NCBI GenBank assembly: GCA_944739405.2
Contig: OX123200.2
Coordinates: 6,402,761 to 6,466,760, forward strand
DNA length: 64,000 nucleotides
DNA from: Euclidia mi
Lineage: Eukaryota > Arthropoda > Insecta > Lepidoptera > Erebidae
Direction: 5' to 3'
Shown: piece by piece, positions 52,968-63,828 of the stretch
How positions within the stretch are numbered: position 1 is the first letter of the stretch
How the letters are laid out: every line of letters begins with the position of its first letter
Made by a program: the position numbers and the translations under genes
The notes under the pieces: generated by a model
What the model saw: the letters and a program-made list of their open reading frames with translations, nothing else
Told to the model about the DNA's origin: nothing
Database searches by the model: none

Positions 52968-53563
52968 CTTTTTTTTTGTTTTACGAGGTGGAAAATCCCT
53001 TCGGATCTCCGACTCTTGGGGAAATGAGAGCCAGAGTAAGTGGTGTAACCACTAAAAACCAGCTTGACTTTCTCCTGTATCTGTGTGTCAGAGGGTAGGG
53101 AATCGCATAATCATTCGTCGCTACCCCCGACGGGTATTGGCCCGCCAGATGATCAGGCGGGCCCCGAACAAAACCCCCTTGGCGGCGGGATAATGTGTTG
53201 GGCTTCGCCGCCAAAACACCCTGCGGCCGCAGAGGATAGGGAGGACGGCGATGCAACACCGCATCTCCTCTTCCTCTGCGGCCCCACTGCGACGCATCGA
53301 ATGGTGCGCCTCCATTTGGTCGCGGGAAATGGGGCGCGCGGCAACGCAACACCGTCACGCCTCTCCTCCTGCGACCGCGCCGGACTGCGAGGGACAGACA
53401 GAACTGTCCCCCGCACCCGCACCGTTGGACGCATCCTGCGCAGGCCTCTCTAAGCCCACGCGGAGCGTCCACTCCTGGGATCTCTCTTAGCTTCACCGCG
53501 GGTGCCCAATCCACGGTTACTAAGCCCCCCACAACGACAAGGTGGAGATCCTACGGGGGGGGT
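52968..53563 (-). mobile_element. GC-rich retroelement with 13 bp target duplication
   Basis: AGCGGACATCGGG is duplicated exactly (52955-52967 and 53564-53576). A poly-A tail on the minus strand (T run at 52969-52977) follows CACCTCGTAAAAC. The 3' part has TTTTTAGTGGTTACACCACT and TCATTTCCCCAAGAGTCGG, a 3' end style I associate with R1-type lepidopteran LINEs. A minus-strand frame of 183 codons (52981-53532) is open but Arg/Gly/Pro-rich with no known domain, so I treat it as a by-product of GC content. About 600 bp; its C-rich start (CCCCCCCCGTAGG) suggests a full-length non-autonomous element. Confidence 0.72.
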
Positions 53564-53696
53564 AGCGGACATCGGGTTCCAAAACGTGAAGGCAACCGGG
53601 ATAACCCTAGGGCGATAATGATGATGATGATCAATATTTATGTAACGAGTTACTATCGCGAAATTATTTGAAAATAAACGTAAAATACCTTATATA

Positions 53697-54064
53697 CAGG
53701 ATGTCACAAGACCCATCACCAAGCCGAAGTCCACTCGTTGTGGACATCATGCCAAGTTATACTAACCAAAAATAATACCTGGGAAACGTTTGTTTTTTTA
53801 AATTTTCACATTTTTTAAACCGCAATTAAAAGCGCGCGTGCAATGCTTGAAATACCCACTTATCCATGAGGTTATATCTAAAAAACATTTTGGCGGGGTA
53901 AATGCATCGATTTTTTACCTAATTAGAAAAATTTCATACTAACTTTGAGCCTCAATATCTCCTGAACCAGTAATTTCCCAGGTATGGTGCCGAAGTAAAA
54001 AATGTTCGTAGTGATTGGTACAATATCGGATTTCAGTTTTCGTTAAGGGTATTTTTATACCCTG
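53697..54064. mobile_element. MITE with short inverted ends, TATA target
   Basis: CAGGATGTCACAAG at the left and ATACCCTG at the right with TATA on both sides (53693-53696 and 54065-54068). Ends resemble those of 51095-51570. 368 bp, non-coding. Confidence 0.6.
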
Positions 54065-54099
54065 TATATTTGCCCCGACGTTTCGGCATGAGGTGTAAC

Positions 54100-54190
54100 T
54101 CTGCCATTTCGTAACCAAGACTGGTGGGACCCGTGCAGGAACATTTGGGCCAAAAGACTTGGGTTTGAATCCCACCCTGGTCACATAATT
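54100..54190 (+). mobile_element. possible tRNA-like SINE head
   Basis: CTTGGGTTTGAATCCCACCC resembles a B box. No A box and no known body follow. Confidence 0.25.
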
Positions 54191-54240
54191 TAGAGTAATG
54201 AGCTGGATTATGTCTGTTCCTCAGTGTAATTTATCTATTA

Positions 54241-54415
54241 CTAGCGATCCGCCCCGGCTTCGCACGGGCGCAATGCTTATTAGGCTTGTTTTATACATAT
54301 AAACCTTCCTCTTGAATCACTCTATTTATTAAAATAAACCGCTTTAAAATCCGTTGCGTAGTTTTAAAGATTTAAGCAGACAGATAGAAGATAGAGTTTG
54401 TGTTACTATGTAGTG
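54241..54415 (-). mobile_element. Hel-3 copy
   Basis: CTAG (54241-54244) after A, then CGATCCGCCCCGGCTTCGCA, CGGGCGCAATGCTTATTAGG, CCGTTGCGTAGTTTTAAAGA. A widespread lepidopteran repeat end. The far end is approximate. Confidence 0.62.
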
Positions 54416-54534
54416 ACAAGTAACCAGATAACAGATAAACATTGATAGATTATTATCAATGGACCAAGTATGAAAATAAACAATTCCTATAACTATCTAT
54501 TTTAGCTGGAAAAGAGGATTTGAATTATTTTATT

Positions 54535-54695
54535 CCATCTTCACAAATAACATGGATGGATTAATGTTTGTCATCCTTTCATGCAAAAACATTTAAACGC
54601 ATTTTGATAAAATCTTGCAGAAATATAGCTCATATAAAAATAGCACGTAGGCCAATTTGTCACGATAACCGACATCCACGCTAGGCAAAAACTAG
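54535..54695 (+). mobile_element. Hel-4 copy
   Basis: GGATTAATGTTTGTCATCCT, TTTCATGCAAAAACATTTAA, CGACATCCACGC and CTAG (54692-54695) before T. Confidence 0.55.
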
Positions 54696-54696
54696 T

Positions 54697-55095
54697 TACT
54701 TTTAAAAGTTTTATTAACGAAGACATATATCACTTCTAATAATATAATGTACCTATTTATAGTTTGCCCACAATTCAGAAATTATATCAGGTAGAGATCG
54801 GTTCACGAAAGTTGACCACAAATGACAGCCGTCGCGCATCTGTACATTCATGCACCAATGGCGTGGCTCCGTTCTTGACGCATTCCCTAAGCATTCCACC
54901 CGCCTCTCACCCCGCACCTCCACGGGGACCTAAAAATGATTTCTGCGCAGTGGTCATCTTTCATGAACCGACCTATACGCGAGATGATGAAATAAATTTT
55001 CACGTGACAAGACTACCATAACTTATAGAATGCCAATAATATTAGGACTCTTTTTATGGGTATAGAACTCGTGAATATTTTAATGGCAATGGCAC
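54697..55095. other. nothing recognised
   Basis: An 85-codon frame at 54764-55021 lacks motifs. No supported feature. Confidence 0.4.
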
Positions 55096-55395
55096 AGGTA
55101 GTAGAGCCTGGCTGATTTCAGCATGAATGGGCCGGCTCGACCGGGGAAGTACTACCCTCTCACAGAAAATCGACGTAAAGTTTCATTCGGTGAGTGAGAG
55201 CGCCGGAGGCCCTATCCCCCATTCCTTCTCCCTCATCCCACTCCTCATCCCATCCCTTTTCCTATCCCCAAGGGGCGGGCAACGCACTTGTGGCTCCTGT
55301 GGTGTTGCTTGTGTCCATGGGCGGCGGGAATTGCTTATTATCAGGCGATCCGTCTGCTCGTTTGTCGCCTACTAACTACTGTAAAAAAAGCCGCA
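55096..55395 (+). mobile_element. SINE-F, best copy
   Basis: TAGTAGAGCCTGGCTGATTT, GGGCCGGCTCGACCGGGGAA, GTACTACCCTCTCACAGAAA, GTGGTGTTGCTTGTGTCCAT, CGTCTGCTCGTTTGTCGCC, then an A-rich end. A 34 bp segment after CGTAAAGT, present in the 36716 copy, is missing. Confidence 0.75.
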
Positions 55396-55471
55396 TGGTA
55401 GGGGCAAACTGGCGACACAGGTATCCGATACATTTTCGTCTACAGGGCATATCTCCTTGTTTATTATATCT

Positions 55472-55676
55472 GTGTGTTACACCCACATTTCGCCATTTTA
55501 CAAATTTTGATGGTCCCACGTAATGGCGAGTCTGCTGCTGTTACCAGGCACATTTCCAGACTCTGTGATGCTACTGCGAATTCGGAAAACTCAGTAACAC
55601 TTTTGCCCGACCGGGAATCGAACCCAGGCGCTCCGATCGGCAGTCGCATACGCTATCCACTGGACCACGGAGGCAG
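55472..55676 (-). mobile_element. SINE-A, tail lost
   Basis: Head complement GCCCGACCGGGAATCGAACC and CACTGGACCACGGAGGCAGT at the right. It breaks off at GTTACACCCACATTTCGCC on the left, so the CCCCTTCGGGG tail is absent. Confidence 0.75.
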
Positions 55677-57548
55677 TTGTATAAAAAATATATCCTGTAA
55701 GAAACAGTCAGTTCACTTTGCACAATCCTGCTTCAGTTATAAAAAACATACCTAAATAATACCAAATGGACATAGTTGTTGACAATAATGATAATTGAGT
55801 GTGTATTTAATAATTAAAAATATCCACAGACACAAAAAATGCCATTGAGCTAAACATACATTCTCATTCCCATCACATTACAGTATCGTAAATAATGCAA
55901 ATAATTTATATTAACGATTTTAAGCTCTCGGAATTATAATAAACTTAATCATAAAAACATTTCCTGTGCTTTACCGACTGAAATAATAAAAAAAAACAAT
56001 TCATATTTTTAAAAAAGAATGACATTCCGATTCAAAAACAGAACCCGTTCGGTGGGAACGGTTGCAATGACAAACTATTTTTCTTTTTTTAAGAAGCACT
56101 TTGTCTATATTTTAATTTCGGTTAATTTGCATACGGTGCCCGATGTGAATAATTTCTAATGAAATGTATGAATAAATTATAAGTGAGGACAATGTCTTGA
56201 AGGCGCAAGGGAAGAGGAAGCTGTAATTAAAATACGGGACACGATAGGGTTGGCACTTGAGATAAAAAGTTACTACAATATGTCGTGTTATTTTTTGTTT
56301 ATATCAAATTGTGTGATAAAGTACAAATAAAATTTAATAGTTATACATATTTCTTAAATTATTATTGTAGGCCTAGTTCTAAGTGTTGCGTTATCACAAG
56401 AAGTTATAAAAGTATTATTCTTCAATTCTTCAACATGTCAGACGTTGACTGGAGCTCCAGAAAAAACAATATAAATAGAACATTTAATTGCATAGGTTTT
56501 AGTACAAAGGCATATTTGAACTGAGACATCTGGTTGAAACAAATTTACTTAGACAAATAGTTGCCATTGGTATAAAGCTTAATAACTTCGTATATTATAA
56601 AGAACTTGCGTCATGTCACCGCCAGTCGTAAATTTTATACCTACATAATTATAAGCTAGGTTTTACTTAACAAGTAAGGACAGACATACTGATAATGTCA
56701 ACACTTTCAGTTTTACGCTCCCAACCACAATGCTGCTTTATTATTTTAAGGATAAAATTCAACAACCCTATATTTATAAGCGGAACACTTTACTAGTTTA
56801 CATCTCACTCGGCCCTTTCTGATGATAATTTAAACCTGTTCCTTCCTATAACAATCTTTTTTTTTGTTTTAGCCTACCTTTTGAACCCCACGAGATTGTC
56901 AACGTTAGCTATTGTTACTATACTCCTTATAAACAATAATAGCAAGGGGTTAAACTAAAAACAGATGTCGAAAATGTTACATTGTCTTAATAAAATAAAG
57001 GTGCAATATTCAAATTTAGTTTTATTGAAATTAGTTTTTTTACAGTTATACCGTTTCGCATGTGGGAATGGCTGACCCTTTGACGTTTGTTCTTTGTTTG
57101 AAAAATCTTTTGTTTTTTTTCGGTGGCAGTTATTTTGTTTTATAGCGGGATTGGCTATGGTCTACGCAGATGGAGGTTAGTTGTCTGTTCATAATAGAGT
57201 TTGGATTATTTAGTGGCTTCGCATAAAGTAAGTACATCTAATTTATTTATTAAAGTGGAACTGCAGTATCTAATGTTTGAGACAAGAATATATGAGATTT
57301 GTGATTATATTTGTATCATGATTTTACTCGTATTCTCTGAAAAATCACGTTGGTGACTAAGACCCATATAAAAGTTATAACCAAAATAGGTGCTGTCTAA
57401 ATGACCATAGTCGATTCAATTATGTATATGGAAATATGTAAGGAAATAACTGTATTGTCCCCGAGGAAAATATAGTTATTTCCTTCCATATAAGTACATA
57501 ATAATTGAAATCGCAAAATCCACTATTGTTCGGATTGTGTCTACTTAC
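55677..57548. other. nothing recognised
   Basis: Long AT-rich unique stretch. No exon, repeat or RNA gene that I can support. Confidence 0.5.
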
Positions 57549-57645
57549 TGACTGCCTCCGTGGTCCAGTGGATAGCGTATGCGACTGCTGATCGGAGGTC
57601 CCGAAAATGTTACTGGGTTTTTCGGAATTCTCAGTAGCAGTTCAG
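57549..57645 (+). mobile_element. SINE-A head only, B box deleted
   Basis: GCCTCCGTGGTCCAGTGGAT to GATCGGAGGTCCCG, then directly AAAATGTTACTGGG. The segment with the B box is missing and the element stops at CTCAGTAGCAG. A 3'-truncated SINE is unusual for retrotransposition. Confidence 0.72.
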
Positions 57646-57754
57646 TTATCCTTATTAGGTATCTCTAAAGAGTGTTTCAAATACTCACACACAAATGGTC
57701 ATGGGTTTTACTTTACTACCATAGCCCCACCATGGACTACCTAATCAAGTTATG

Positions 57755-57967
57755 ATTATATAGATGAGCCCGCGGTTACACCCGCGTTATTTAAGGCTAC
57801 TGCTCCGCTCCCGTGGCTCATAGCGTTATCTTATATATATAGCCTATAGCCTTCCTCGATAAATGGGCTATCTAACACTGTAAGAATTGTTGAAATCGGT
57901 CCAGTAGTTCCTGAGAGTAGCGCGTTCAACCAAACAAACAAACAAACTCTTCAGCTTTATATATTAG
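57755..57967 (-). mobile_element. Hel-2, CTAG end lost
   Basis: GAGCCCGCGGTTACACCCGC, CTACTGCTCCGCTCCCGTGG, CCAGTAGTTCCTGAGAGTAG, TCAGCTTTATATATTAG. It abuts the Hel-1 fragment at 57970. Confidence 0.72.
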
Positions 57968-57969
57968 TA

Positions 57970-57984
57970 CTAGAGGACGCCAGC
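57970..57984 (-). mobile_element. isolated Hel-1 3' terminal 15-mer
   Basis: CTAGAGGACGCCAGC is identical to the first 15 bases of the full copy that starts 50 bp further on. Confidence 0.6.
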
Positions 57985-58019
57985 CAGATACTAACGAGGC
58001 AGTCAGAAATATAATTATA

Positions 58020-58231
58020 CTAGAGGACGCCAGCAGCTACGCCTGCATTTTTTTTAAATTTACCTGTTTTGGCCGATCCCGTGGGAATTTCGGGAAATCC
58101 CTTCTTAGTGCACCCCCACGGTCCCCAAGAAACATACATGCCAAATTTCAGCTTCCTGCGCCCAATAGTTTCGGCTGTAGCGTGTCTGTCAGTCAGTTAG
58201 TAACGCAAGGATTTTATATATTAAGAAAAGA
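58020..58231 (-). mobile_element. Hel-1, full length
   Basis: CTAG at 58020 after A. The complement of TC (GA) at 58230-58231 precedes T. All landmarks are present and close to consensus. Confidence 0.78.
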
Positions 58232-59490
58232 TTATAAGAAACACATAACATACAACGAAGAGAATTTTAATACAGTTTCTGGTCATTTCTGTTAAAGGCC
58301 ACCAATCTCTTAGTCCGCTGTTTCTGGCATTTTAATACGAGAAATACAAACATAAATAGGCCACCAAATTTATAATATCTTTGTCGCAGTCGAGCAAAAT
58401 AATGCAACTCCAATTGGTTATAAAATATTGTTAGATTTTATACTAAGTATCAGACAAATGCCTGTTCGACACAGTTGCCAAATAAAAACAAACTCCATGA
58501 AATCTCAGTTCAATTTTTCAAGCGGTAGGGTAAATTTTCTTCGAAATAGGGGTGAATCCTCGCCCATATAAACCAAAATACATGATCTGTATGTATTGGC
58601 AGCAGTCTGCGCTAACAAATCTAATAACGGTAACAAGCTGTACGTACTACGTAGGGCGTGCGTCTGATTTAGGCAAAAAAAAACCCATCATATAGGGGTG
58701 TTTTTAGTACTGTCGGGTAGAAAAGTTTTGTGCAGCCTTAGTTAGTTTCCTAGTCCAATGTCATTAATAGACATGTATTTAAGTTTTGGTATAACCACGG
58801 TTGAGTGTATTTGGTTATTTATGGCAGTTTAAAGCCGAATTACAATTATTAATCTTAAATTTTATGCACGTTTATTTTAAGATTTAAGACTATCGTTCAC
58901 TTTCAAGAAAGGCTTGGCTATGGTATGGTAGAGATCGGGTTCTTTTAGATGTATTTTAAAGTAGACAGAAAGGACCACCCAATATTCTTTGATACCTACC
59001 TACATTAATATCTATCCATCAAAAATAACATGATCATTTTTCTACCTATTTTAACGTGATCATAAACACTTATTTTAAATTGTCTTATAAACGATATACG
59101 ACGTAAATGTGGTATCGAGAAAATTAACATTGAAATATAATGGACTCCGACTGACTTTGAGCCCGACTGTACTCAATACCCTTACTAATAGAGAGAGAAG
59201 TTCATTTTCTTCTCAAAAACACCATCTCTTTGAAATTCCATACACTTATATATTTTATATTTAAGGGGAGGATTTTTACTTTCATCAAGTCAAGATCGAA
59301 TTTGAATATAAAATATCTATTTACAAAAAATCTTGGGGGCGGATGGGGTGGGTAAATGGTTACGCCTTAGGGCAAATGTATGTACGTATTTTATTCTATC
59401 TATTTAATAATTAGATTATATTGTCTCTATAATGAGTAGGTAGTACTGCAATCTTTGATTTTTTTAAGAGGGGATAAACATAACATAACA
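58232..59490. other. nothing recognised
   Basis: AT-rich unique sequence; no supported feature. Confidence 0.5.
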
Positions 59491-59545
59491 TAACTTCACG
59501 CCTTTTATTACCGAAGGGGTAGGCAGAGGTCACACACATTAACAC
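59491..59545 (-). mobile_element. SINE-A tail fragment
   Basis: TTCACGCCTTTTATTACCGA then AGGGGTAGGCAGAGG. A short ACATTAACATTAGCGTTAAC repeat follows at 59540-59570. Confidence 0.62.
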
Positions 59546-59864
59546 TAACATTAACATTAGCGTTAACATTGGTCCTACGAGCCGGATAAAGTAATCTTTG
59601 AAATATGTGGAAGTTACAGACATAGTCATGATCATCATTATTTTCGTGTGTAACAAAACGGAACATCGAGATCCTTATTTCACAATTAACTGACTTTTTG
59701 ATTGCTTTTATGAAACTGTGGTCACAAAAACACAGAGATGACGTTCGTCTTGACAAAACTACCTACTATTTTGACAGTCAACAAGACCTGATGCTAACAT
59801 TTTACTTTCGCCATTTCGAATTAACGAAATCACTTTGTTAACTCCGTGGCATAATTAACAAATA
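59546..59864. other. nothing recognised
   Basis: No supported feature. Confidence 0.4.
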
Positions 59865-59878
59865 TTATTCTATCAGTC

Positions 59879-60122
59879 TCACGCCTTTTACCCCCGAAGG
59901 GGTAGGCAGAGGTGTAATATTACACCCACATTTCGCCATGAATTTTTGGTCTCACGTAATAGAGGGCGAGCCTATTGCCGTTACCGGGCACATCACCAGA
60001 CTCCGTGCTGCTGCTGAGAATTCGGAAAAAACCCAGTAACACTTTTGCACGACCCGGGAATCCAACCCGGGACCTCCGATCAGCAGTCGCATACGCTTTC
60101 CACTGGACCACGGAGGCAGTCG
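59879..60122 (-). mobile_element. SINE-A, full length, with perfect target duplication
   Basis: TTATTCTATCAGTC is duplicated exactly (59865-59878 and 60123-60136). Head complement CCACTGGACCACGGAGGCAG and B box complement CCCGGGAATCCAACCCGGG; the latter has one base off the family consensus. Probably the youngest copy of this head variant here. Confidence 0.88.
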
Positions 60123-60136
60123 TTATTCTATCAGTC

Positions 60137-60463
60137 AATAATACAATTTAATGCTCTCCTTCTAGATCGGTCAAAAGGTTTTTATCTTTTTAAAGTGGCT
60201 TTATGGAGTGTTAAAATATGTATTTTCACGCTTATTGCATCATTCTGGGTCCCGTGATCACTACTTCGTAATATATTCGTTATGTATATAAAAAGATTAG
60301 TAGATAAGTACACAACTCGCGAACTAGATTTCCGCCTGCATGAATATATACTTAAACTGGCCTCAGGAATCTTATTGTCTATAGATGAAAGCCGAAGAAA
60401 CTCGTTCCGTTGATATTGAGTACATCGCGTTCATACAGGCAGACGGGATAGGCAGGGGACTAC
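60137..60463. other. nothing recognised
   Basis: No supported feature. Confidence 0.4.
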
Positions 60464-60476
60464 ATTTTATTACTTA

Positions 60477-60681
60477 ATCGTTATCATCAGCCCTTTATAA
60501 TATCCCACTGCTGGGCACGGGCCTCTTCCCATTATGAGAAGGGTAAGGCCATAGTCCACCACGCTGGCCAAGTGCGGGTTGGCATACTTCACATGTCTTT
60601 CGAGAACATCATGGAAAACTCTCAGACATGCAGGTTTCCTCACGATGTTTTCCTTCACCGTTTAGCAAGCGATAATTAACA
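60477..60681 (-). mobile_element. SINE-B, 5' truncated, with perfect target duplication
   Basis: ATTTTATTACTTA is duplicated exactly (60464-60476 and 60682-60694). The copy stops in the body (GCGATAATTAAC) before the tRNA-like head, which shows 5' truncation at insertion. Confidence 0.85.
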
Positions 60682-60749
60682 ATTTTATTACTTATACGAG
60701 TCTGAAGACGTTGCTTACCATATACATATATTTATATGTTTAAAATGTG

Positions 60750-60874
60750 CCCGGTACGGCAATAGGCTCGCTCCTTATTACGTGGGACTAAAGTATATCT
60801 GGCGAGAAGTGGGTGTAGAAATACACCTCTACCTACCCCTTCGGGGATAAAAGGCGTGACGTTATGTATGTATG
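60750..60874 (+). mobile_element. SINE-A, 5' truncated, with perfect target duplication
   Basis: TATGTTTAAAATGTG is duplicated exactly (60735-60749 and 60875-60889). It starts at CCCGGTACGGCAATAGG and ends ACCCCTTCGGGGATAAAAGG, GTGACG, TATG repeats. The tail is the variant seen at 3436. Confidence 0.87.
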
Positions 60875-60889
60875 TATGTTTAAAATGTG

Positions 60890-61654
60890 TATGTATGTAT
60901 ATGTTTAACAAGATCATATTATTCAAGTTCAATACCACGGTCCACTGGCCTCAGATCACATTATACAAAATGGGTCCACAATTTAAGTGAAATATTGATT
61001 TTTTGTGAACGAACCACCATATTTGTTAGGGTCAGATCGCGGGGGTGACTCAATGGGGTTACAACCCCTACACGTCCAAATAGTTTATGTATAATTTATG
61101 TGTTACACTAATTTGTTGTATCTAAGTCTTTACGATGTCTCTCATAACATATTTAAGGATATTTTATTCCATACACATTTTCAAATAAGAAGGTATACTA
61201 TTTAGGTAAAAAATCAACTGATTTTAATAAAACTTAGCATCAAGGCGAACCGAAGTTGCAAGTGAAATAACATTATTTATCGAAAAAGAGTGTAAAGCAA
61301 AATGGATGACATGCTATGGTTGCCATAACCAATGCACCTAATTATAATTTAATATATCACAATAGAGAAGTTTCCTGCAAGTAAAATAAATTATAAAAGT
61401 ATTTTTATCTAGTGAAACATGTCACAATAATAGTAGTTTCATTAATTAATTAATGTTAAAACTTAATTTAACATTTTTTTATCGTCAATTTATTGATAAT
61501 AAGTGTGCTAGTTGACAGCAAAACACTATGACGTCACTACGTCATATTTCGTACAAAACCGTTAGCAAAGGTCGTTTTTGACATTTCATTAAAAGTGCTT
61601 GATTTGACTAGTGGGAAACAACTCTATTATCGTTAAAATCATTGTACCTAAGCC
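60890..61654. other. nothing recognised
   Basis: No supported feature. Confidence 0.45.
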
Positions 61655-61835
61655 TAATGCTCCTGCTACACCTGCGTCTTAACGCGTCAATTAGCGCGTT
61701 AATTTAGATGTGGCCAACGTTTTAACGCGTTAAAATACTAAATTCCGACGCGAATTTGTTAACGCGTTAAGTAACGCGTAGTTGGCCATTGCCATTAACG
61801 TTAACGCTAACGCAGATGTAACGCAGTAGCATGAG
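61655..61835. repeat. palindromic cluster of TTAACGCGTTA motifs
   Basis: Four ACGCGT and one GCGCGT occur within about 100 bp. TGGCCAAC (61711-61718) pairs with GTTGGCCA (61781-61788). Outer arms TGCTCCTGCTACACCTGCGT and ACGCAGATGTAACGCAGTAG,CA are roughly complementary. It looks like a small foldback element. No target duplication found. Confidence 0.6.
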
Positions 61836-62959
61836 ACAATAGGTCTTACTCTTAAGTGCAACCGATGTACGCTAGGATGGTTATGATTATATAAGTACTA
61901 AGATATATGTATTTACTATTGAAATTGATACAGAATGAACATGTATAATATATCGTCTAAACGCAAAAGAACTACAATTAAGTTCTATCATAATTTATAC
62001 AGTCTTCAAATGTTCCAAATACAAAACTCCGCCAATTAAAAGCCATAGTCCCGAGCACATCTTAAAAAAAAACTTCGAACTCAAATATCGAATGGTATCC
62101 CCAAGTATTTATGAAGTGTCTGCTAGAGACAAGAGATTGCGGCCGAACCCCGAGAATTATTATTTGTGATTGTTTTTAATAGGTTTTCTTTCTTAAACAT
62201 TTCGCCATTTCTTTTTTCACGAGTTTAATCTTCGAATCTTTAATTGTTCGAGTTCTTTTTACAACCCTCTGTGGATATTGTCGTAGTCGTGGTCTCTGTG
62301 GATTAATGCTACATTTGAGGATATGCCTAACGATTATTTTTTTGAAAAAATAGTCCAATCCCTGCGACTTTATTATACATTAGTTGGAAGAATATTTGTA
62401 TATATTACACAAATATTATTTTTAGATATCACAAACCAAAAAAGTTAAATTTATTTAATGTATATTACATACTTACAATCACATCTTTTTACCGTCGGGG
62501 TAGGCAGAAGCATATACAAACCTCACGCCCTTTTGCTGCATTTAAGTAAATTGAGTTTTAAATAGCATAATAATATTATACGCGTATAATAAATAACAAC
62601 ACAGTGAAAAATTATCACTACCTGCACACACCCATACAAATCTTATAGATATATAATTTACTTACAGACATTCGAAGACAAACCATCGACTATTGGTATA
62701 TAACGATTCTTTATCTGGTATATAATAAAGCCTTGCGCATAATATAAGCTCTATAATTTCGCGAATAGGGTATCGAGTATTATTTGCATTTATTATTGGA
62801 GCTTTGAGGAAAAAAGAAATAATTAAGGAGGAGGTCGCGTGCCAAAATCTCCCCGATTGAAAGGTAACGTCTGCAAAAAAGTTTAAATTAATTTTGTACG
62901 TTGATTTTTCTTACTACAGTAATAAATTTATATCCAAACAGAATGGGTAGGTATACGAG
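61836..62959. other. no gene; one SINE-A scrap
   Basis: CCGTCGGGGTAGGCAGAAGC (about 62492) is a trace of the SINE-A tail. The rest is featureless. Confidence 0.45.
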
Positions 62960-63046
62960 TATACAACTGAAACTATTGACAACAAGAAGCTGAAATTTGG
63001 CATGGTTGCTCCTTTGGGAGTGTACGTGCTGTGGGCATCCTCTTCT
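62960..63046 (+). mobile_element. Hel-1 trace
   Basis: GAAACTATTGACAACAAGAA, GCTGAAATTTGGCATGGTTG and CTCCTTTGGGAGTGTA keep a Hel-1 middle segment. Confidence 0.45.
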
Positions 63047-63324
63047 CACATATATTTAGACCAAATCTCAGTTTACGTATTTAACACAAAATATAAGCAT
63101 TACTATACAATGAGGCAATGCTGCCAGTCTTCTGGGCACGCTTCCAATGGACTGCGATGTGGATGACTTTTATGACGCCTTCTAAATTTAATTTTAAGAC
63201 ATTATTAAGTTGATTTTAATATTTATATAATGGTTGATTTTGTTTGGAAAATTAATACTTATTATAGAGTTTATATAAACCAATTTAATAACTATTCCAC
63301 TATAAACACGTAGTCATGCACAGT

Positions 63325-63470
63325 CATCATCGTGGCAATCTTATCCTGTTTGCATCTAAGATTTTCAACTTGAAGCTCGGTATCTATGTATTTACTGGTC
63401 TAGCCAGAATTGACTGAATCTTAAAATTAACACAGAGCTGCCATCTGCCCATCGCATCTATGGGGTTAGG
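63325..63470 (-). mobile_element. SINE-B alternative tail trace
   Basis: AATCTTATCCTGTTTGCATC, TACTGGTCTAGCCAGAATTG resemble the reversed alternative tail. Weak. Confidence 0.35.
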
Positions 63471-63738
63471 CAGTACATAGTCACCACAGTTCAGAACACC
63501 TTTACAGTTACATTATCCAAAGTAGATAATTAGACTACTAACAATTTTACCTAAATAAGTACCTACTCTAGCATTCAATCAGTCATGGTCAGTGAATTTA
63601 AAGTCACACTGTCACGTTATAAAGAGAATAAAAAATTCTACTAGGTAATGTATATTTGTTGTTTTAGTAAATTCGTTTTTAGTATTATAACATACGATCA
63701 ATCAATGGGCTAAGAAGAACAGCAAAAACCGCATCTTA

Positions 63739-63740
<2 letters not shown>

Positions 63741-63826
<86 letters not shown>
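63741..63826. repeat. AT dinucleotide microsatellite
   Basis: About 43 uninterrupted AT units. Length is likely variable and may be misassembled. Confidence 0.95.

Positions 63827-63828
<2 letters not shown>

Larger units (their letters stand above)
52438..53625 (+). mobile_element. SINE-B carrying two nested insertions
   Basis: Head GCAGCGATAGCCTAGTGGAG with B box GGGTTCGAATCCACGG. The body has both tail types in series: GAGGAAACCTGCATG, then GAGAACGTTAATCCGTCGAT. The alternative tail is cut at 52855 by a short LINE end and at 52968 by a GC-rich element. It resumes TTCCAAAACGTGAAGGCAAC and ends GATGATGATGA. Confidence 0.75.

Noticed and set aside
53064..53453. 129-codon plus-strand frame
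   Set aside because: Opposite strand of the same GC-rich element; no motif.
52981..53532. 183-codon minus-strand open frame
   Set aside because: Arg/Gly/Pro-rich, no domain, and exactly coextensive with a GC-rich retroelement with a target duplication. GC-rich DNA has few stop codons in all frames; the other strand is open too.
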